Of a DNA stretch of 64,000 bases, positions 40,617 to 52,380 are shown piece after piece. The DNA is from Pisolithus tinctorius (taxonomy: Eukaryota > Basidiomycota > Agaricomycetes > Boletales > Pisolithaceae), in assembly GCA_024663395.1 (NCBI GenBank), contig JANFAH010000041.1, positions 124,001 to 188,000 of the forward strand. The letters run 5' to 3'. Positions within the stretch are counted from its first letter, which is position 1. Each line of letters opens with the position of its first letter. The notes under the pieces are model-generated. The model did no database searches and was not told the origin of the DNA. It saw only the letters and a program-made list of their open reading frames with translations. Made by a program: the position numbers and the translations under genes.

Positions 40617-41680
40617 GGATATCGGGTGCGATCAATCAATAATTGACCTGTGGCGGGAGTAAATCATACAAGCCAGCCCCTTTTTTTTCATTGTAAGGAA
40701 ACCCTGACTGCTTCAACAACTGACGGGATTTAGAGACTACACGACTCGATCTGTTCCATGTCTGTGATGGCATCAAGTCGAACGCACGATACGATACCCC
40801 CTACTTCCCGTCCGAACTAAAGAAGGTACTTTCTCCATAGAAGCGACTGCCACATGATATGTGATATATGATAGACGGGGTATCTGCACCCCCAAATTGT
40901 TCTAGAACATACAGCCGGGTTTTTATCAGGTCCCCTTCTGACATTTAGTGCGTCGATCGATCTTCGAGACACCCTTTCGGTGGTCACCCAATGTATTGTC
41001 CGGGCTCCACGGTGCATGTTCTATCCTGTCCCAAGGGGATATATCCCTTACCAACCTCGTGGGCATGTTGTATATCCCCCACAATACACGTGTACCATGG
41101 TGTGTCCAATCACAGCGAGGTGAAGGGGGTATGCTTGTAAGAAGTGATATTGCGCGATATCCGTCCTCGATAGGCTGGTATAATGTATGTATCCGGGTGT
41201 TTGTAAAAGAAAGGTATCAGGGGCGGAAGACGACGAAAACGAAGGCCCTGTTATCACAGAAAAAACGTCCTGGCAGAATAAACCCATAGCATCATAAAAC
41301 CGCTACACTGAATCCGAAAAAAAGGGGGAACATAAACAAGAGGACGAAACGGTATGCGGGTGTCACCAACTGGGGCAACACGGAGTTTGCCCCGTCTAGA
41401 GGGCGGGCGCGTAAACGAGCCCGCTACAAGGATGTACATGATGGATATGTGGAAGTAGTGAAGGATGATTTAAAGAGACGATGCGATTAACAGAGCGACA
41501 TATGGTGGGTTGGTGCGAGGAATGATCTGGATGCTTAATGCTAATGAGCGTGTCAAGAGTACATGCGGACGCAGTCCTATGGGTTGTCACACCAGGATAA
41601 GAGCCGTGAAAACATTGCACGTTGCAGCGGACCACTCACCAATGGTACAACGAAAAGAAGAAGAGAGATAAACGGTGACA
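40617..41680. other. Upstream region of CSN5, no gene seen
   Basis: About 1.06 kb between CSN5 and the DUF6699 gene, both minus strand. It holds the CSN5 promoter and 3' UTR of the next gene. Short ORFs show no motif. Confidence 0.45.
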
Positions 41681-42622
41681 CTAGAAAGGCCATTTCCCCA
41701 GATTGAGGGTCCAATCACCATCCGATTTTGGTTGTGTCAAGCCCAGAAAGATGGTACCGTGCCGCAAAACATCAACACGTTTCAAACCTTGTCGGAACTC
41801 AACCTGTTCCAGGCCTGGTACGACCTTGCAGCGTAGTTTGAAAGCCTCCTCGCACTCTTTCCGTAGATGCGGTGGTATGAGCTTCTTTTCGTACAGCGTG
41901 AGTTGCTCATTGAAGGTGTCGTAAATGGCTTCGAGCACATCGCGACATGTGATACCTCTTGCATTCTTGACGTTTACATCCCACTCAAATGGGCCCGAGG
42001 CGAAGTTGATCAACATCTTCGTCAGTGGCCTGTTAGCTGCGGGTTTGTCGAGATCGGAGTCTGCGAGTTTTGATCGATGGTCGCGTTCCTGAAACCGTAT
42101 GGATTCGATTGGAAAAGCGACGTCGAAGCGCATTAGTCGCTTTGATCTCGAGCGATCGAATGGCAGTAATTGCCAGTGAAGATCAAAGACCTCAGTCTGT
42201 ATATGGACTAGTGCGATGGTTAGATAAAGTACGTAAGGGACGAGCACCAACGCGCCACCGAAGTGGAACGTGCACTCACCCTTGCGCACACCAGGTGCCG
42301 GAGGATGACCGTGGACGTCATGCGAACGAACAACATTCTTCGAGGTCAAGATCTCACCCTCGCTGTCGTAGGAGGTGTGAGCGGGGGCAGGTATCCCCGT
42401 CTTCTTGAGGATGGGTCGCAAGGGCTTGACAGGTTGACCCGACGTCGGGTTGGCCCTGGGGTCGTTGGACGGCATGGCAGGAGTAGAGGGCCTCATGCCC
42501 GCTCTCGTTACTGGGCGGGACGGGAGATTGCCCGTCTCGACTGGAGGCAAGGATAGCTTGGGGAACTTGGGAGTGCCGGGAACATAACCGGGGCTCCCTG
42601 GACGGTGTCGTTGCTTGAACAT
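41681..42622 (-). CDS. DUF6699-type protein
   Basis: Basidiomycete protein of unknown function with a C-terminal DUF6699-like domain: RLMRFDVAFPIESIRFQERD, LTKMLINFASGPFEWDVNVK, ARGITCRDVLEAIYDTFNEQ and LGLTQPKSDGDWTLNLG. The N-terminal half is Pro/Ser/Arg-rich and disordered (RHRPGSPGYVPGTPKFPKLS). Start 42622 (MFKQRHRP) is preferred over the longer frame to 42829 because the extension is low in coding character. The frame is open without splicing (313 residues), but a GTGCGC donor near 42287 and the CATATACAG acceptor near 42199 would remove a hydrophobic stretch (ALVLVPYVLYLTIALVHIQ) in frame. I think that stretch is an intron, not a membrane helix. Confidence 0.7.
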   Translation of the reverse strand: MFKQRHRPGSPGYVPGTPKFPKLSLPPVETGNLPSRPVTRAGMRPSTPAMPSNDPRANPTSGQPVKPLRPILKKTGIPAPAHTSYDSEGEILTSKNVVRSHDVHGHPPAPGVRKGECTFHFGGALVLVPYVLYLTIALVHIQTEVFDLHWQLLPFDRSRSKRLMRFDVAFPIESIRFQERDHRSKLADSDLDKPAANRPLTKMLINFASGPFEWDVNVKNARGITCRDVLEAIYDTFNEQLTLYEKKLIPPHLRKECEEAFKLRCKVVPGLEQVEFRQGLKRVDVLRHGTIFLGLTQPKSDGDWTLNLGKWPF

Positions 42623-44391
42623 GACGGTCGTAAAGGTACGTTGATGTACACGAGTGGGGTGGGGAGTGAGGGTGAGGGAAGGTGAAAACCACTGTGCACA
42701 ACGTGCTTTAATACGTCTGTGACGCTGTGGACTTGTGGGGAACTCAGCGTACCTTGGACAGTCGAGATAGCCGATTACTTGAGTGAAATGCGGAGGCAGA
42801 CCCGCAGCGGGCTCGAGTCGCGCAGTCACTCCGGCGACCTATATGTACCAAGGGGACACTGTAGTGGGGGGTATAAGAGTGACTGTCAAGACATTATAAC
42901 CTCACCTTTCACTGCCTCGTGTTTGCCGCAAGTTGGGCGTAGAGTGCTTGCCAAAATTAATAAATAATTTACCCGTCAGATCAAATCCAGCAGCGAGGCC
43001 AAGATGATGTAATCACATCCAGCGCGTCAGCGAAACAAAACTTGGCATCACGATCAACCATTTTATTAGGCGTGTGGAACTGCAAGCTGCAAGACTGTAA
43101 CGCAGGTCGCATCAGCAGTATACCAGAAACTCAAACACGCACCCAGAATGCAAGGGCGCTTTCCTGCGTTATCGCGATACACAGCATCTAAGCTCAGAAG
43201 CGCGGTTAGAGTCATAATTGAGCACCAAGGCACCCATAGTACTGCGGTGTCCGAATGACATACCTCTGAGTCATGACATTTTTCCGTGACTTAAGGCTGT
43301 TCCCGAGAATCCCGACGAGCGTCCGTGGTCCACCACCATCGCCACCATTCTCAGTTTTTCTTTTCTTTTTTCTCGGCGCCTACCAGTAACCTGTGTCGGT
43401 GTAATCCCAGCTCCATCACAGCTATAGCCGCGTGATAAGAATGCAACCAATGATCAGGCCTTAAGGGACAAACCAAACCATGAGCCTCATGATGTGTTCC
43501 ATCAGCAAAGAAGCCCAAACCTAGAGGGAACGTTCCCAACTTTCCACCATCGAAACAGGTGTGATGCATATGCAGCAGTAGGAAGAGAAGGCCTAGACAC
43601 GGCCACGACCTTCTACTCAGGGTTTCAAATGCTCACCACGCTAGTGGTTGTAATTAGCTGGCTAGTGGATTCGAGTATACAATTGCTCTTGAGGGTCCTT
43701 CGAGTAGGGTCGGAGAGCACTTAGCGCTGCATGGCTCAACGTGAGGCTGCAAGTCACTGGGAAATTGGAATTACCATCTCCAAGACACGATTTTGCCACC
43801 ACCATCAGACTCAGGCGTGGAAGTCTGTTTGTCCGAGGCACAATTGGGAACAAGCTCCTCGCTGAAACAATCAGGATGTTGCTCCACAACAGCAGGTTAC
43901 TTATACACAGCTAGTTTCAAGAAACGCCGCGGAACGGATCGGGTGGCCCTGGAAGAAGTCATGAAGGAAGGTCGTGTTTTCTCGCTAGCTGTGGAGATGG
44001 GCGGGTTGCGGCCACATTTTCAATGTTATTATTATTATTGCAAAGAACAGGCGGTGCCCATGCCCGTTTCGTGGCGTTATATTTCGGCGCAGAAACCACT
44101 TGCCTTGGGTTGTTCGCTTGCGTTCCGGGTCATAGAAACACGCACTCGCAAGGGTTATACACTCCACCACAGCACACCTTATTCAACAACGAGATGGCAG
44201 TACGACAACCAGTCCAATACGGCCACCGAGTCCAATTTGCCTGCTTTTGGTATAGAAAAGTGTTCAACGCCACCCGCAAAGTCATGGGAAACACCTTCCA
44301 AATTAGAAGATATCTCGGGATTCCCCGATTCGAAATTTGTTGTCGTCGATCCAAGCCAGGCAGTGAACTGGGGGCGTCCAAATTCTGAACG
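42623..44391. other. Divergent intergenic region DUF6699/NOP56
   Basis: About 1.77 kb between divergent starts. The plus frame 43793-44497 (234 residues) overlaps the NOP56 start out of frame and has no domain. The minus frame 43351-43569 (GLVCPLRPDHWLHSYHAAIA) has no recognised family. No RNA gene is found. Confidence 0.45.
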
Positions 44392-46213
44392 ATGGCGACA
44401 CACCTGCTCTTCGAATCCGCGTCAGGATATGCCATACTCGAGGTTAAATTGCACGAGGAGATCGGCGCACGGACCAAGGAGGTTCAGGACTCCATAAATG
44501 ACCTGTCGAAATTCAATAAAATGGTCACTCTCCTCAGCTTTTCGCCGTTCAGGAGCGCGGCAGATGCGCTGGAGAACATAAATGATGTGTCAGAAGGTGT
44601 GTATTTTCACCTTCGTTCACTTGTGCACGTAATTTTTATCTGTCCTCTTAGGCATTCTTAATGACTACCTCAAGTCCCTCCTTGAACTCAACCTCGCCAA
44701 AAGCAAGAAGGCATCCAAAGTGAAGCTTGGCTTGGCAGATGCTGCCCTCGCGGCCTCCATATCAGAAGCGATGGGTATCAAATGCGATGCGTCAGAGCAG
44801 ACACATGAGCTCTTACGGGGTGTCCGGTTACACGCCCACAAGCTTCTCAAGGGTCTCGACGACAAGGACCTCGTCAAAGCTCAACTTGGTCTCGGACACT
44901 CCTACTCCCGCGCCAAACTCAAATTCAATGTCAACCGAATCGACAACATGATCATCCAAGCCATTGCCCTTCTCGACCAGCTCGACAAGGACGTCAACCT
45001 CTTTGCCATGCGTGTTAGAGAGTGGTACGGATACCATTTCCCGGAGCTCGTCAAGCTCGTACCGGACAACTACACATACGCTCGCGCTGCACAGTTCATA
45101 GGCGACAAGGACACCTTGACAGAAGATAAACTGTCCGAACTAACCGTTATCGTTGGCGACGACTCGACCCTGGCACGAAACATTCTCGATGCTGCCCGCG
45201 GCTCGATGGGTTCTTCCATATCAGATATCGACATGCTCAACATATCCGCCTTCGCAACACGCGTCGTTTCGATTGCAGACTACCGAAAATCGCTCGTTTC
45301 ATATCTCAGCGAGAAGATGAACCTTGTAGCACCTTCGTTGACTGCGCTCCTTGGGGAGCGAATAGGCGCACGGTTAATCAGTCATGCAGGGAGTCTAACG
45401 AACCTCAGCAAATACCCTGCGTCAACCGTTCAGATCCTTGGTGCAGAGAAAGCATTGTTCAGAGCACTGAAAACGAAGGGTAATACACCAAAGGTGTGGA
45501 CCTTGTGTTCCACAACGTGACGAACGCTTCTCATATCTGTTTTTAGTACGGGCTCCTATATCACTCATCTTTCATTGGTCGAGCGGACCCTCGGCACAAA
45601 GGTCGGATATCACGCTTCCTCGCTAATAAATGCTCCATTGCAGCACGGATAGACTGTTATTCCGGTAAGAACTCATCTTATATCCTCTTACATCTGCTCA
45701 ACACGTGTAACAGACCACCCAACGTCGAAATTCGGCGAAGCCCTTCGAGACCAAGTCGAAGAGCGATTGAACTTCTTCGAAACGGGTGCACCACCATCCA
45801 AGAATGCAGACGCCATTCGCAAGGTCCTCGATGCTCTTGCACTGGAGGATGATGGAGAGGACGTTGCGATGGATGATGGTGCAGAGCCTGTGCTCCCGCT
45901 GATCGAGGCGTCCCCAGAGCCCAAGAAGGACAAGAAGAAAAAGAAGCGGTCGAGTGACGCCATGGATGTAGATGAGGAAGACGAGCAACCTGCAAAGAAA
46001 GTGAAGTTGTCAAAGGAAGAAAAGAAAGCATTGAAAAAAGCTGCTAAAGCGGCAAAAAAGGCCGAGGCTGCGACCGATGTGAGTCACCGCCCTGTTTTAC
46101 TGCTGTACCTCTGCTTATGCGAACAGCATCAGAACGGAGCTGTAGGGAAGGAGAAGAAAAAGAAGGATAAGGCAGGCAAGGAGAAAAAGCAGAAAAAGGA
46201 GGGCAAGGCATGA
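44392..46213 (+). CDS. NOP56: Nucleolar protein NOP56, box C/D snoRNP core
   Basis: Core scaffold of box C/D snoRNPs that guide rRNA 2'-O-methylation with fibrillarin, Nop58 and Snu13. Exons 44392-44596, 44652-45493, 45547-45664, 45714-46078 and 46127-46213 give 538 residues. The N-terminal domain starts [16 protein letters not shown]. The coiled coil and Nop domain contain [60 protein letters not shown] and [20 protein letters not shown]. This is followed by [40 protein letters not shown] and KC. The Lys/Glu tail ([26 protein letters not shown]) is the usual nucleolar tail. From about 45111 onward the DNA is duplicated at 52849-53740, where only fragments remain. Confidence 0.94.
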
Positions 46214-46502
46214 TAACAATCTCCCCCCTATATGTCCTCTTTGGTCCTGTGCCTCGCTGCCTGGTTATCGCCATGACGTCAACACCCGCGGAGTTCCTGT
46301 ACACCTCGCTGCCTTCACAACGTGTGGGTATACTTTCGGTATGAATAGCCGATGTTCTTGCTTGTACACTAGTAGATCGATGGTACATCTATGGTACAAT
46401 TGTGAGGTGGTGTATGTTCGAATCGTATCATCACCCGGATATCAGATGTCGGATCACGGGTATCAATCACACAGCGGGCTCTTCAACCGTTACTTATGTA
46501 TT
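46214..46502. other. Short convergent intergenic region
   Basis: About 290 nt between the convergent 3' ends of NOP56 and the antiporter. It holds only UTR-like sequence. It is duplicated, diverged, at about 53640-53786. Confidence 0.5.
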
Positions 46503-49500
46503 TCACTCTGCAGGGATTGCCGCTTGCAGCACCACAAGAGCACTCGCGGAGCTCGATACAACCATAGCTGAAGCGACGTCTCCGATAGTCTTCCTCACCA
46601 CCTCCCCGCTCGCTCCGTATTCCTCGAAAGTCGCCTTCAGCTCCTGATGGTGGCTTTCAACCGCAAGTCGTTTCGAGCGTCCAGCAACTATAAGAAGTCG
46701 CGAATGCGCTTGTTTGATAATTGCAGCCCGCTGGATCGCGGCGCGAAGTGGTGTAGGTGTGGGCAACTCTGAAAAATGGATACGGGACAAGGCAGCACGG
46801 AGAAGCGAAGGAATATCGGAATCAGGGTTGAACGAAGCGTATTTATTCCACGTCACGCTGTCCGCCGTCTCGGACTGCATGCGAGTCTGAGTGTTTGGCT
46901 GCCCGTAAACCGTGTCTGGGAACGCGGTCTAGGATGTGATTTTATCAGCCAGAATCTTTGATCCAATGGAATGGGTCCACATACAGATCTTATGCTGAGC
47001 GTGTCATCCCGATGAACTAGAGCCCGGAGGGTAGGGTTTTGTTCTTTTTCATGTCCATAGACACCCTCGGGCCTCTCCAAAGGCGCAGCGTCGACATCCC
47101 GCTTGATATACCTCACTACGGTCGCTGTCATCCTTGGGTTAAGGCACAACTGGACAACAAATTCCAATGAAAGCCTATCATCCGGTCCACCAAAGAAGGG
47201 GAAGAAGACATGCTGTGAGCCACCGGCACCCGAACGATCGCCAGTGTCGATGAATACAGCGACATCCGATTTGCTTTGGGCGAACACACCACGGACGAAC
47301 TGTGAATTCATCACAGAGGCTGACTTGTCCGCTCTGGAGAGGCTGCCAAAGAAAACTTCGAAAGGGTTGTGCTCAAATCTTGGCGACTTTGGTGTGGTAG
47401 GAGTTGCCTCAGCTTCCATCGGGTTCTGGTAGTTAGACGTAGGCGGCAACCACGGTAGGAGCACCAGTTGGGATGCATGTCTCGAAGCGTGATCAACGAC
47501 CCTATGCGAGAAATCGTCGAATGGGACTACGGAGAGCGAAGTCGAAATAGCCAAGTCGTTCAACTCTCCAAACATACGAAAGATGCCAAGAAGGGGATCG
47601 GTGAATATGAGGGTGTCAGCAGCGGAAGATTTCATGACGGCTGAAGTGCGGTCGGAAAGTTCGATAAGACGTAGTGCGTCCACTGTAACCTCAGGCTTCT
47701 TCAAGTCAACCGTTTCACTCGTGGACACCACGGAAGTGATGCCAGACGGACTCGACGGAACAGGAATTATCAGCTGCGTGAGCGCCATTACACCAGGAAT
47801 ATGCTCGAGCTTATCCAGCACAACAGTGAACCGGTAGCGCCAGGGACCATCCTCCGCCGGAGATTTCGAATCAACGGACTCTGCTCCATCCTCGCCACCC
47901 GCAGTAGTGCGTTGCACCAGTTCGCCTGAAGCCCGCACTCGTCGCTCGGGAGGATAAAGAACAGATACGAGTGGAGTTGTCAAAAAGGTGAGCGTCAGAG
48001 CCTCGAGCACGAACATCGAGAAGACCGTCTGGGAGAGAATCCCTGCTTCCAACCCTACATTCAGCACAATCAACTCTACCAACCTACCTTGATGATATGT
48101 CAAAAGTACACGGAACGAAAGGTGGGAACCCATACCCTTTGCAGCTCATTAATGAGCCAACCGCGCTCGCTTCTCGCCATCCAAAGCCGGAGAATTTAGC
48201 TGCCAAGGTGCATCCGCCAAATTTACCCGTGAAAGAAAGCGCAACGATTGCAATCGTGAAAGCCCACGTAATACCTAATAAACGGATATTGGACTATATT
48301 AGCAATGCACATGAAACTATCAGGGGCTGCACCAACCATTGTTAAGCAACCTGAGATTAGTGTTCAAGCCAGAGAGCGTGAAGTACTGAAAATATGAGAA
48401 AAGGATGCTACAACACGGTCGTAACGAAACTTACCAGAGGAAGAAAGACGATCGATACCATATCCTCCAGCTTCTCTGTCAGAGTGATGGCAAGTCCACC
48501 TTCTCTAGGGACGACAATTCCAACCAAAAAGGCCCCTGCAATCGGGTGCCAATTAGAAGTGAATTGCCAAGCCATAATAAAAACCAACCGAAAATCGCAT
48601 TCACACCCACAATATCAGTGAAGAAAGCAGATCCCCACAGAAGTAGTATCACGACCGTCATGTAAAATATAGTAGGACCGTTCTCGACACTCCCTGTTTT
48701 CCTTGCCAGCCAAAGCATCACCCTTTTGACCGGCCATAGTAAGAAGATCGCAAAAGCGACACAAATCAACAAAGTCCACAAAGCTGTAAGTCCGGAACCA
48801 GCGTTGACAAGTGCAACGCTTAGTGCCAGTAATGTCCACCCAACTATGTCATTGCCGACTCCAGCAGAGAGAACGACAATTCCAACGGTGGTGTCAAGCA
48901 ACTTGAGCTCCGTGAGGATACGACAGAGTACAGGGAAGGCCGTAATGGAGTACGCCACACCGGTAAACAACATGAAATACGTGAAGTGCACTGAGGGATC
49001 GATGAAGCGGTGGTACAGAGGTAATGAGAGCGCGGAGCCCAGGCCGAAGGGGAGAGCAATTCCCGCCAGGGAAACGACAACCGAGAGGCGTGCATTGCGC
49101 TTGACAATACTGGCATCGATTTCAAGACCGACGAGGAAGAGGAAAAGACAAAGGCCAATATTGGCGACGAGGGAAAGATACGGTAAGGAGTCCTCAGGGA
49201 AAATATGTTGCGTAAACCCTGGTATAGCTCCGAAAGCAGTCGGACCTAGTAATGACGCGTGTAAGGATGAATAGTTGAACAGATCCAACGGTTAACCTAC
49301 CAAGGAGAATCCCACCAAGAACCTCAGCAATGACCTTGGGCTGCCTTATTCTTCCCAGACCAAGGGAAAGTAACTGAGCCATCATGATGATCACACCTGA
49401 CGTGGCAAGTACTCTTTGTATCTATACACCCAACCACGAGCTAGTCATGGCTCACCAACTTGGATAATCCATAATCTCAAGGGATCCGAGCTGTTGTATG

Positions 49501-49662
49501 CTGATGGGTCCTCGCCAGTCAGAAGACCACCCTGCGGCGAGAAACAGTGTTTGAGAGAAAGGTACAACAAAATTTGTTGACTACACCTACTTCCCCTTGC
49601 ACTGTTGCTCTTGTCGAGACTGTCCTAAATAGCTTGATTGTAGCTTCTGAAAGTGCTGGCAT
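46503..49662 (-). CDS. KHA1-like K+/H+ antiporter (CPA2 family)
   Basis: Monovalent cation/proton antiporter of the CPA2/KefB type, resembling yeast Kha1, likely in an endomembrane. I start at 49662 (MPALSEATIKLFRTVSTRAT) and splice to GGLLTGEDPSAYNSSDPLRL. Membrane segments follow in order: VIIMMAQLLSLGLGRI, QPKVIAEVLGGILLGPTAFG, LVANIGLCLFLFLVGLEIDA, VVVSLAGIALPFGLGSALSL, GVAYSITAFPVLCRILTELK, TTVGIVVLSAGVGNDIVGWT, FFTDIVGVNAIFGAFLVGIV, VPREGGLAI, YFTLSGLNTNLRLLNNG and FSGFGWREASAVGSLMSCKG. The conserved GNDI block in transmembrane helix region 5/6 is present. About 430 soluble C-terminal residues follow (RVVDHASRHASQLVLLPWLP; VAVFIDTGDRSGAGGSQHVF), a USP-like regulatory tail typical of fungal Kha1. 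All motif-bearing exons join in frame, so this copy appears functional. Confidence 0.88.
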
Positions 49663-50620
49663 CGTGAAAATTGAACACCCTCAGGCACGCACTGTGGCCC
49701 CGTCGAGTCGTTAAGACAGGTAGAAGTATTGGCGTCACCGGGGTAGCAGTAGTCGTGCCTGTGCTTTAAGTACGGTAGAGGAGCTCTTGACGGCAGTGGA
49801 GCAGCCTTGCACATGTTTGGATCACTTCAATTTTGATGCTGATGGCTTTTGGTTGTCACCGAAGTCATCACAACAGGTATTGAAACACGCAGTCAGTATA
49901 ACGGAACCGTGCCAAATTCAACGACACTTGGCTAACAGTCGGCATGTTGACCCTGGAAGGCCCCACACTGGACGTAAAGTCAACTCCACCTTCCTAAGAC
50001 CCCGATCCGAGTTCCGAATGGCAATGGCGATGGTACAAATGACCGCCGGTCGACGAATACTGGTACATTCAACATTCTCAAGATGAGTAGTTCGACTTGA
50101 TGCAGAATCAGGGTTGATAGAATCACGGTTAATATTAATCGTCCACCAATAGAAGCATCTCCAGGGATAAGCCTTCCACGTGCCTATACGTAGATATGCA
50201 AGTCACATTGCTTAGAAACCAATTGCTCTCAAAGGCCAGTGACCACCTTGAGATGGCTTCAGCGATGAACTCGAAGGGACAAGTCTGAGCTTTTAACCCC
50301 ATAACTGACGGTTTTGACTCTGCTCAGTGTACATATTACAAACTCAAGCCCCAAGTGATTCAGAGGTGTAGATCATCCGCTCATTCCTTTATGGCCAAAC
50401 TGCACCCACGCGTTGGACCGCAGGTACAAATTCGAGGATGCACCTTGAAGCCTGTTCCATGAGTCCGGATCGATAGCAAAGTGAAATGCGCATTACTAAA
50501 TCTCAGACTGGTTCGAGGACGGAATATCAAAGCATCATGGAGATTATAACCGGGTATTGCTCAAAAGCACTGGTCTCCCAGAGGATCTAAACCTCAATTG
50601 TAATGGTGGGGACTTCCTCT
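49663..50620. other. Region upstream of antiporter A
   Basis: Roughly 1 kb with no recognisable gene. Its first part is duplicated near 56860-57070. Positions about 49890-50510 have no obvious partner in unit B, so this part was replaced or lost in one copy. Confidence 0.4.
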
Positions 50621-50681
50621 GCAAACAGCCGAGGGCTATTTTCAAGACAAGGACCTGGCAATCAGTGAATGCACAAGATTT

Positions 50682-50975
50682 CTTCCTAAAGCCGCGGCCA
50701 ACCGCACCCCGGAACACACAATCCACCCATCTTGTGAGGCTGCTTCTGCTGATGGGCTTCTTGGGAAAGATCTACCATTTTCGATCAAATATGCAGGGAT
50801 ATCAGATTACACGCACCTGGGCGTCTATAGAGTTAATCTTCCACAGCGGGATTTCTACGCCGTTTCCGACCTCTGTATTTTTCCGTTGATCGACCTGCTG
50901 TTCATTTCCGTATCCTACAACGAGAGCGAACCGCGTAGAACTGTATGGACATCGCAAGTACCTCCTTGGCCATAA
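50682..50975 (+). pseudogene. Remnant of unknown gene, unit A copy
   Basis: A plus-strand frame ending TAA at 50973-50975 reads CEAASADGLLGKDLPFSIKY, then AGISDYTHLGVYRVNLPQRD and FYAVSDLCIFPLIDLLFISV. The unit B counterpart (57600-57830) keeps CELASADRPFG and ISDCTYLDIYTVNLPHSYFH but in different frames. Coding-like conservation of NLP and VPDL/VSDL blocks suggests a real ancestral protein, which I do not recognise. No start or upstream exon can be supported, so I call it a remnant. Confidence 0.35.
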
Positions 50976-51246
50976 TGACAAGGGCCATCAACTATAAGAG
51001 ATAAGTGGAGCTCAGTACAATACCATGCACAGAATCCACAAAGAAGGAAAACAATTACAGCAACAATGCACGCCATCAACAAGGCATACACACGTGTTGT
51101 GTTACATGCCTCTCATATCGATCGAGCTAGAATGCAGGGATTGCCGTCCAATGGAAGAAATCGACTGGTGCATCGAAGCCTGCTTCGTGGGTTTTATAAC
51201 ATCTCCCTGCAACTCACCGCGGTGACCACACATATCGTACACGTTA

Positions 51247-51860
51247 TTAGCGAAAGACGGAGCCTGAATGCCGTGGGGAAATCTTCGGATGAAAAGATGG
51301 TAGTGTGTACGGCGGTGGACTGCCATTGGAAGCCGAATCACCGATGGAATCAGAAGAGTACTTGAAGTCGGGAGTAGATTCCGAATAATAGGCAGTGGAC
51401 ATCCATGGCACGTCCGTCGTCCACACTTTCTCGGGCTTGCTGGTAGAGGGAACGATGCCGTGTTTCACAAGAAGAGAGTCGTTCATACGTGATACAACAT
51501 GAAAAGGGTCCTGAGCTGCGTCCAGTCGGAAATTCAAGCGAAATCAGCGATTTCGTCTCGGACATGGACAGACACCGTTTACCTTGCCGTCCATCAGTGC
51601 ATGCACTTCTGCAACGTTTTTTCCAGACCCTAGGAACGATCCAAAATGCGAACAAACAAAAGACGATCAAACAGCCTACGCTCGTCCCTGTTTGAGTTTG
51701 CTGGAACAATGTGACATGGTTTAAAAGAGAACCCACCCGCAACCACGACCAAGTCTTTAACACAAACGGGTACGGTGGATGAAACCGGTTTACATTGTTC
51801 ACTTGCGAGTAAATGCGAGCTGCGAGAGAACAGCGAATGCGGCAGATGCATAGCGCGTTG
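51247..51860 (-). CDS. Probable single-pass membrane protein, unit A copy
   Basis: Partial model. Three pieces recur in both duplication units: an extracellular-type piece (SEQCKPVSSTVPVCVKDLVV), a transmembrane exon (SVGCLIVFCLFAFWIVPRVW followed by KKRCR), and a cytosolic exon (QDPFHVVSRMNDSLLVKHGI; SPPPYTLPSFHP) ending at 51247. The intron between the last two, 51582-51516, is 67 nt with GTAAAC donor and GACGCAG acceptor. It is the same length at 58518-58452 in unit B, and joining restores one frame. The Pro-rich SPPPYTLP tail with a PPxY motif could recruit WW domains or ubiquitin ligases; that is inference. The true start and any signal peptide upstream (a candidate is SYFLVLSISFAVNALC near 51890) are unresolved. 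Family not recognised. Confidence 0.45.
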
Positions 51861-52146
51861 ACTGCGAAAGAAATGGACAAGACGAGGAAATAGGACAACC
51901 GCGTAGAAGACTAGAAGTCGCGGTCCTAAAGAGCAGATGGTTGGTTACGATAGCACTGGACTATGCTGTTATCGCGGATCTCTGTGCCCAATGTGAGAAA
52001 AACAGTGGGGCGAGAAGGGACTGAGCGCGGCGTCTATGATATCCACGACGACGTCAGCTACCTCCGCAAAAGCAGGACGTTACCTGTGGACGGCTGCGTG
52101 GGTGTGTAGGAAATCTGAAAAACTGACTTCGCGCCGTTGGCAAACG

Positions 52147-52380
52147 ATGTTGAACTTCACCTTGCTGCTGATATTACCATTCCTCGTGTTCGCCCACTAT
52201 TCCAATGGCACTGACGGATCCGCATTGTGGTCCAGCGGGAGTCCGTCGCGCACGTTGTGCGAGCCTGGTAACAACCTCGAGGTCAACCCCGCCGACTGGC
52301 TCGGCTCGGTTACCTATTTTTCTACAGATCAGGTGGGCCTGTTCCAGTGGCAAGGAGGTCATCCACCTACCCAGTGTTGA
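52147..52380 (+). CDS. Small secreted-type ORF, unit A copy
   Basis: A 77-residue frame with a likely signal peptide (MLNFTLLLILPFLVFAHYS) followed by SSGSPSRTLCEPGNNLEVNP and WLGSVTYFSTDQVGLFQWQG. It stops after HPPTQC, exactly where the unit B copy reads on as HPPAQCWLGTQPVALEQDLE. The ancestral protein was therefore longer and this copy is probably truncated by a mutation near 52378. Signal peptide and two or more cysteines suggest secretion. No family recognised. It could equally be a pseudogene. Confidence 0.35.
   Translation: MLNFTLLLILPFLVFAHYSNGTDGSALWSSGSPSRTLCEPGNNLEVNPADWLGSVTYFSTDQVGLFQWQGGHPPTQC

Noticed and set aside
42200..42290. Hydrophobic stretch in the DUF6699 protein as a membrane helix
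   Set aside because: It begins at a GTGCGC donor and ends in CATATACAG, and removing it keeps frame. An unspliced intron explains it better.
43793..44497. 234-residue plus-strand ORF before NOP56
   Set aside because: It overlaps the NOP56 first exon in another frame, has no domain and has a composition unlike the neighbouring coding exons.
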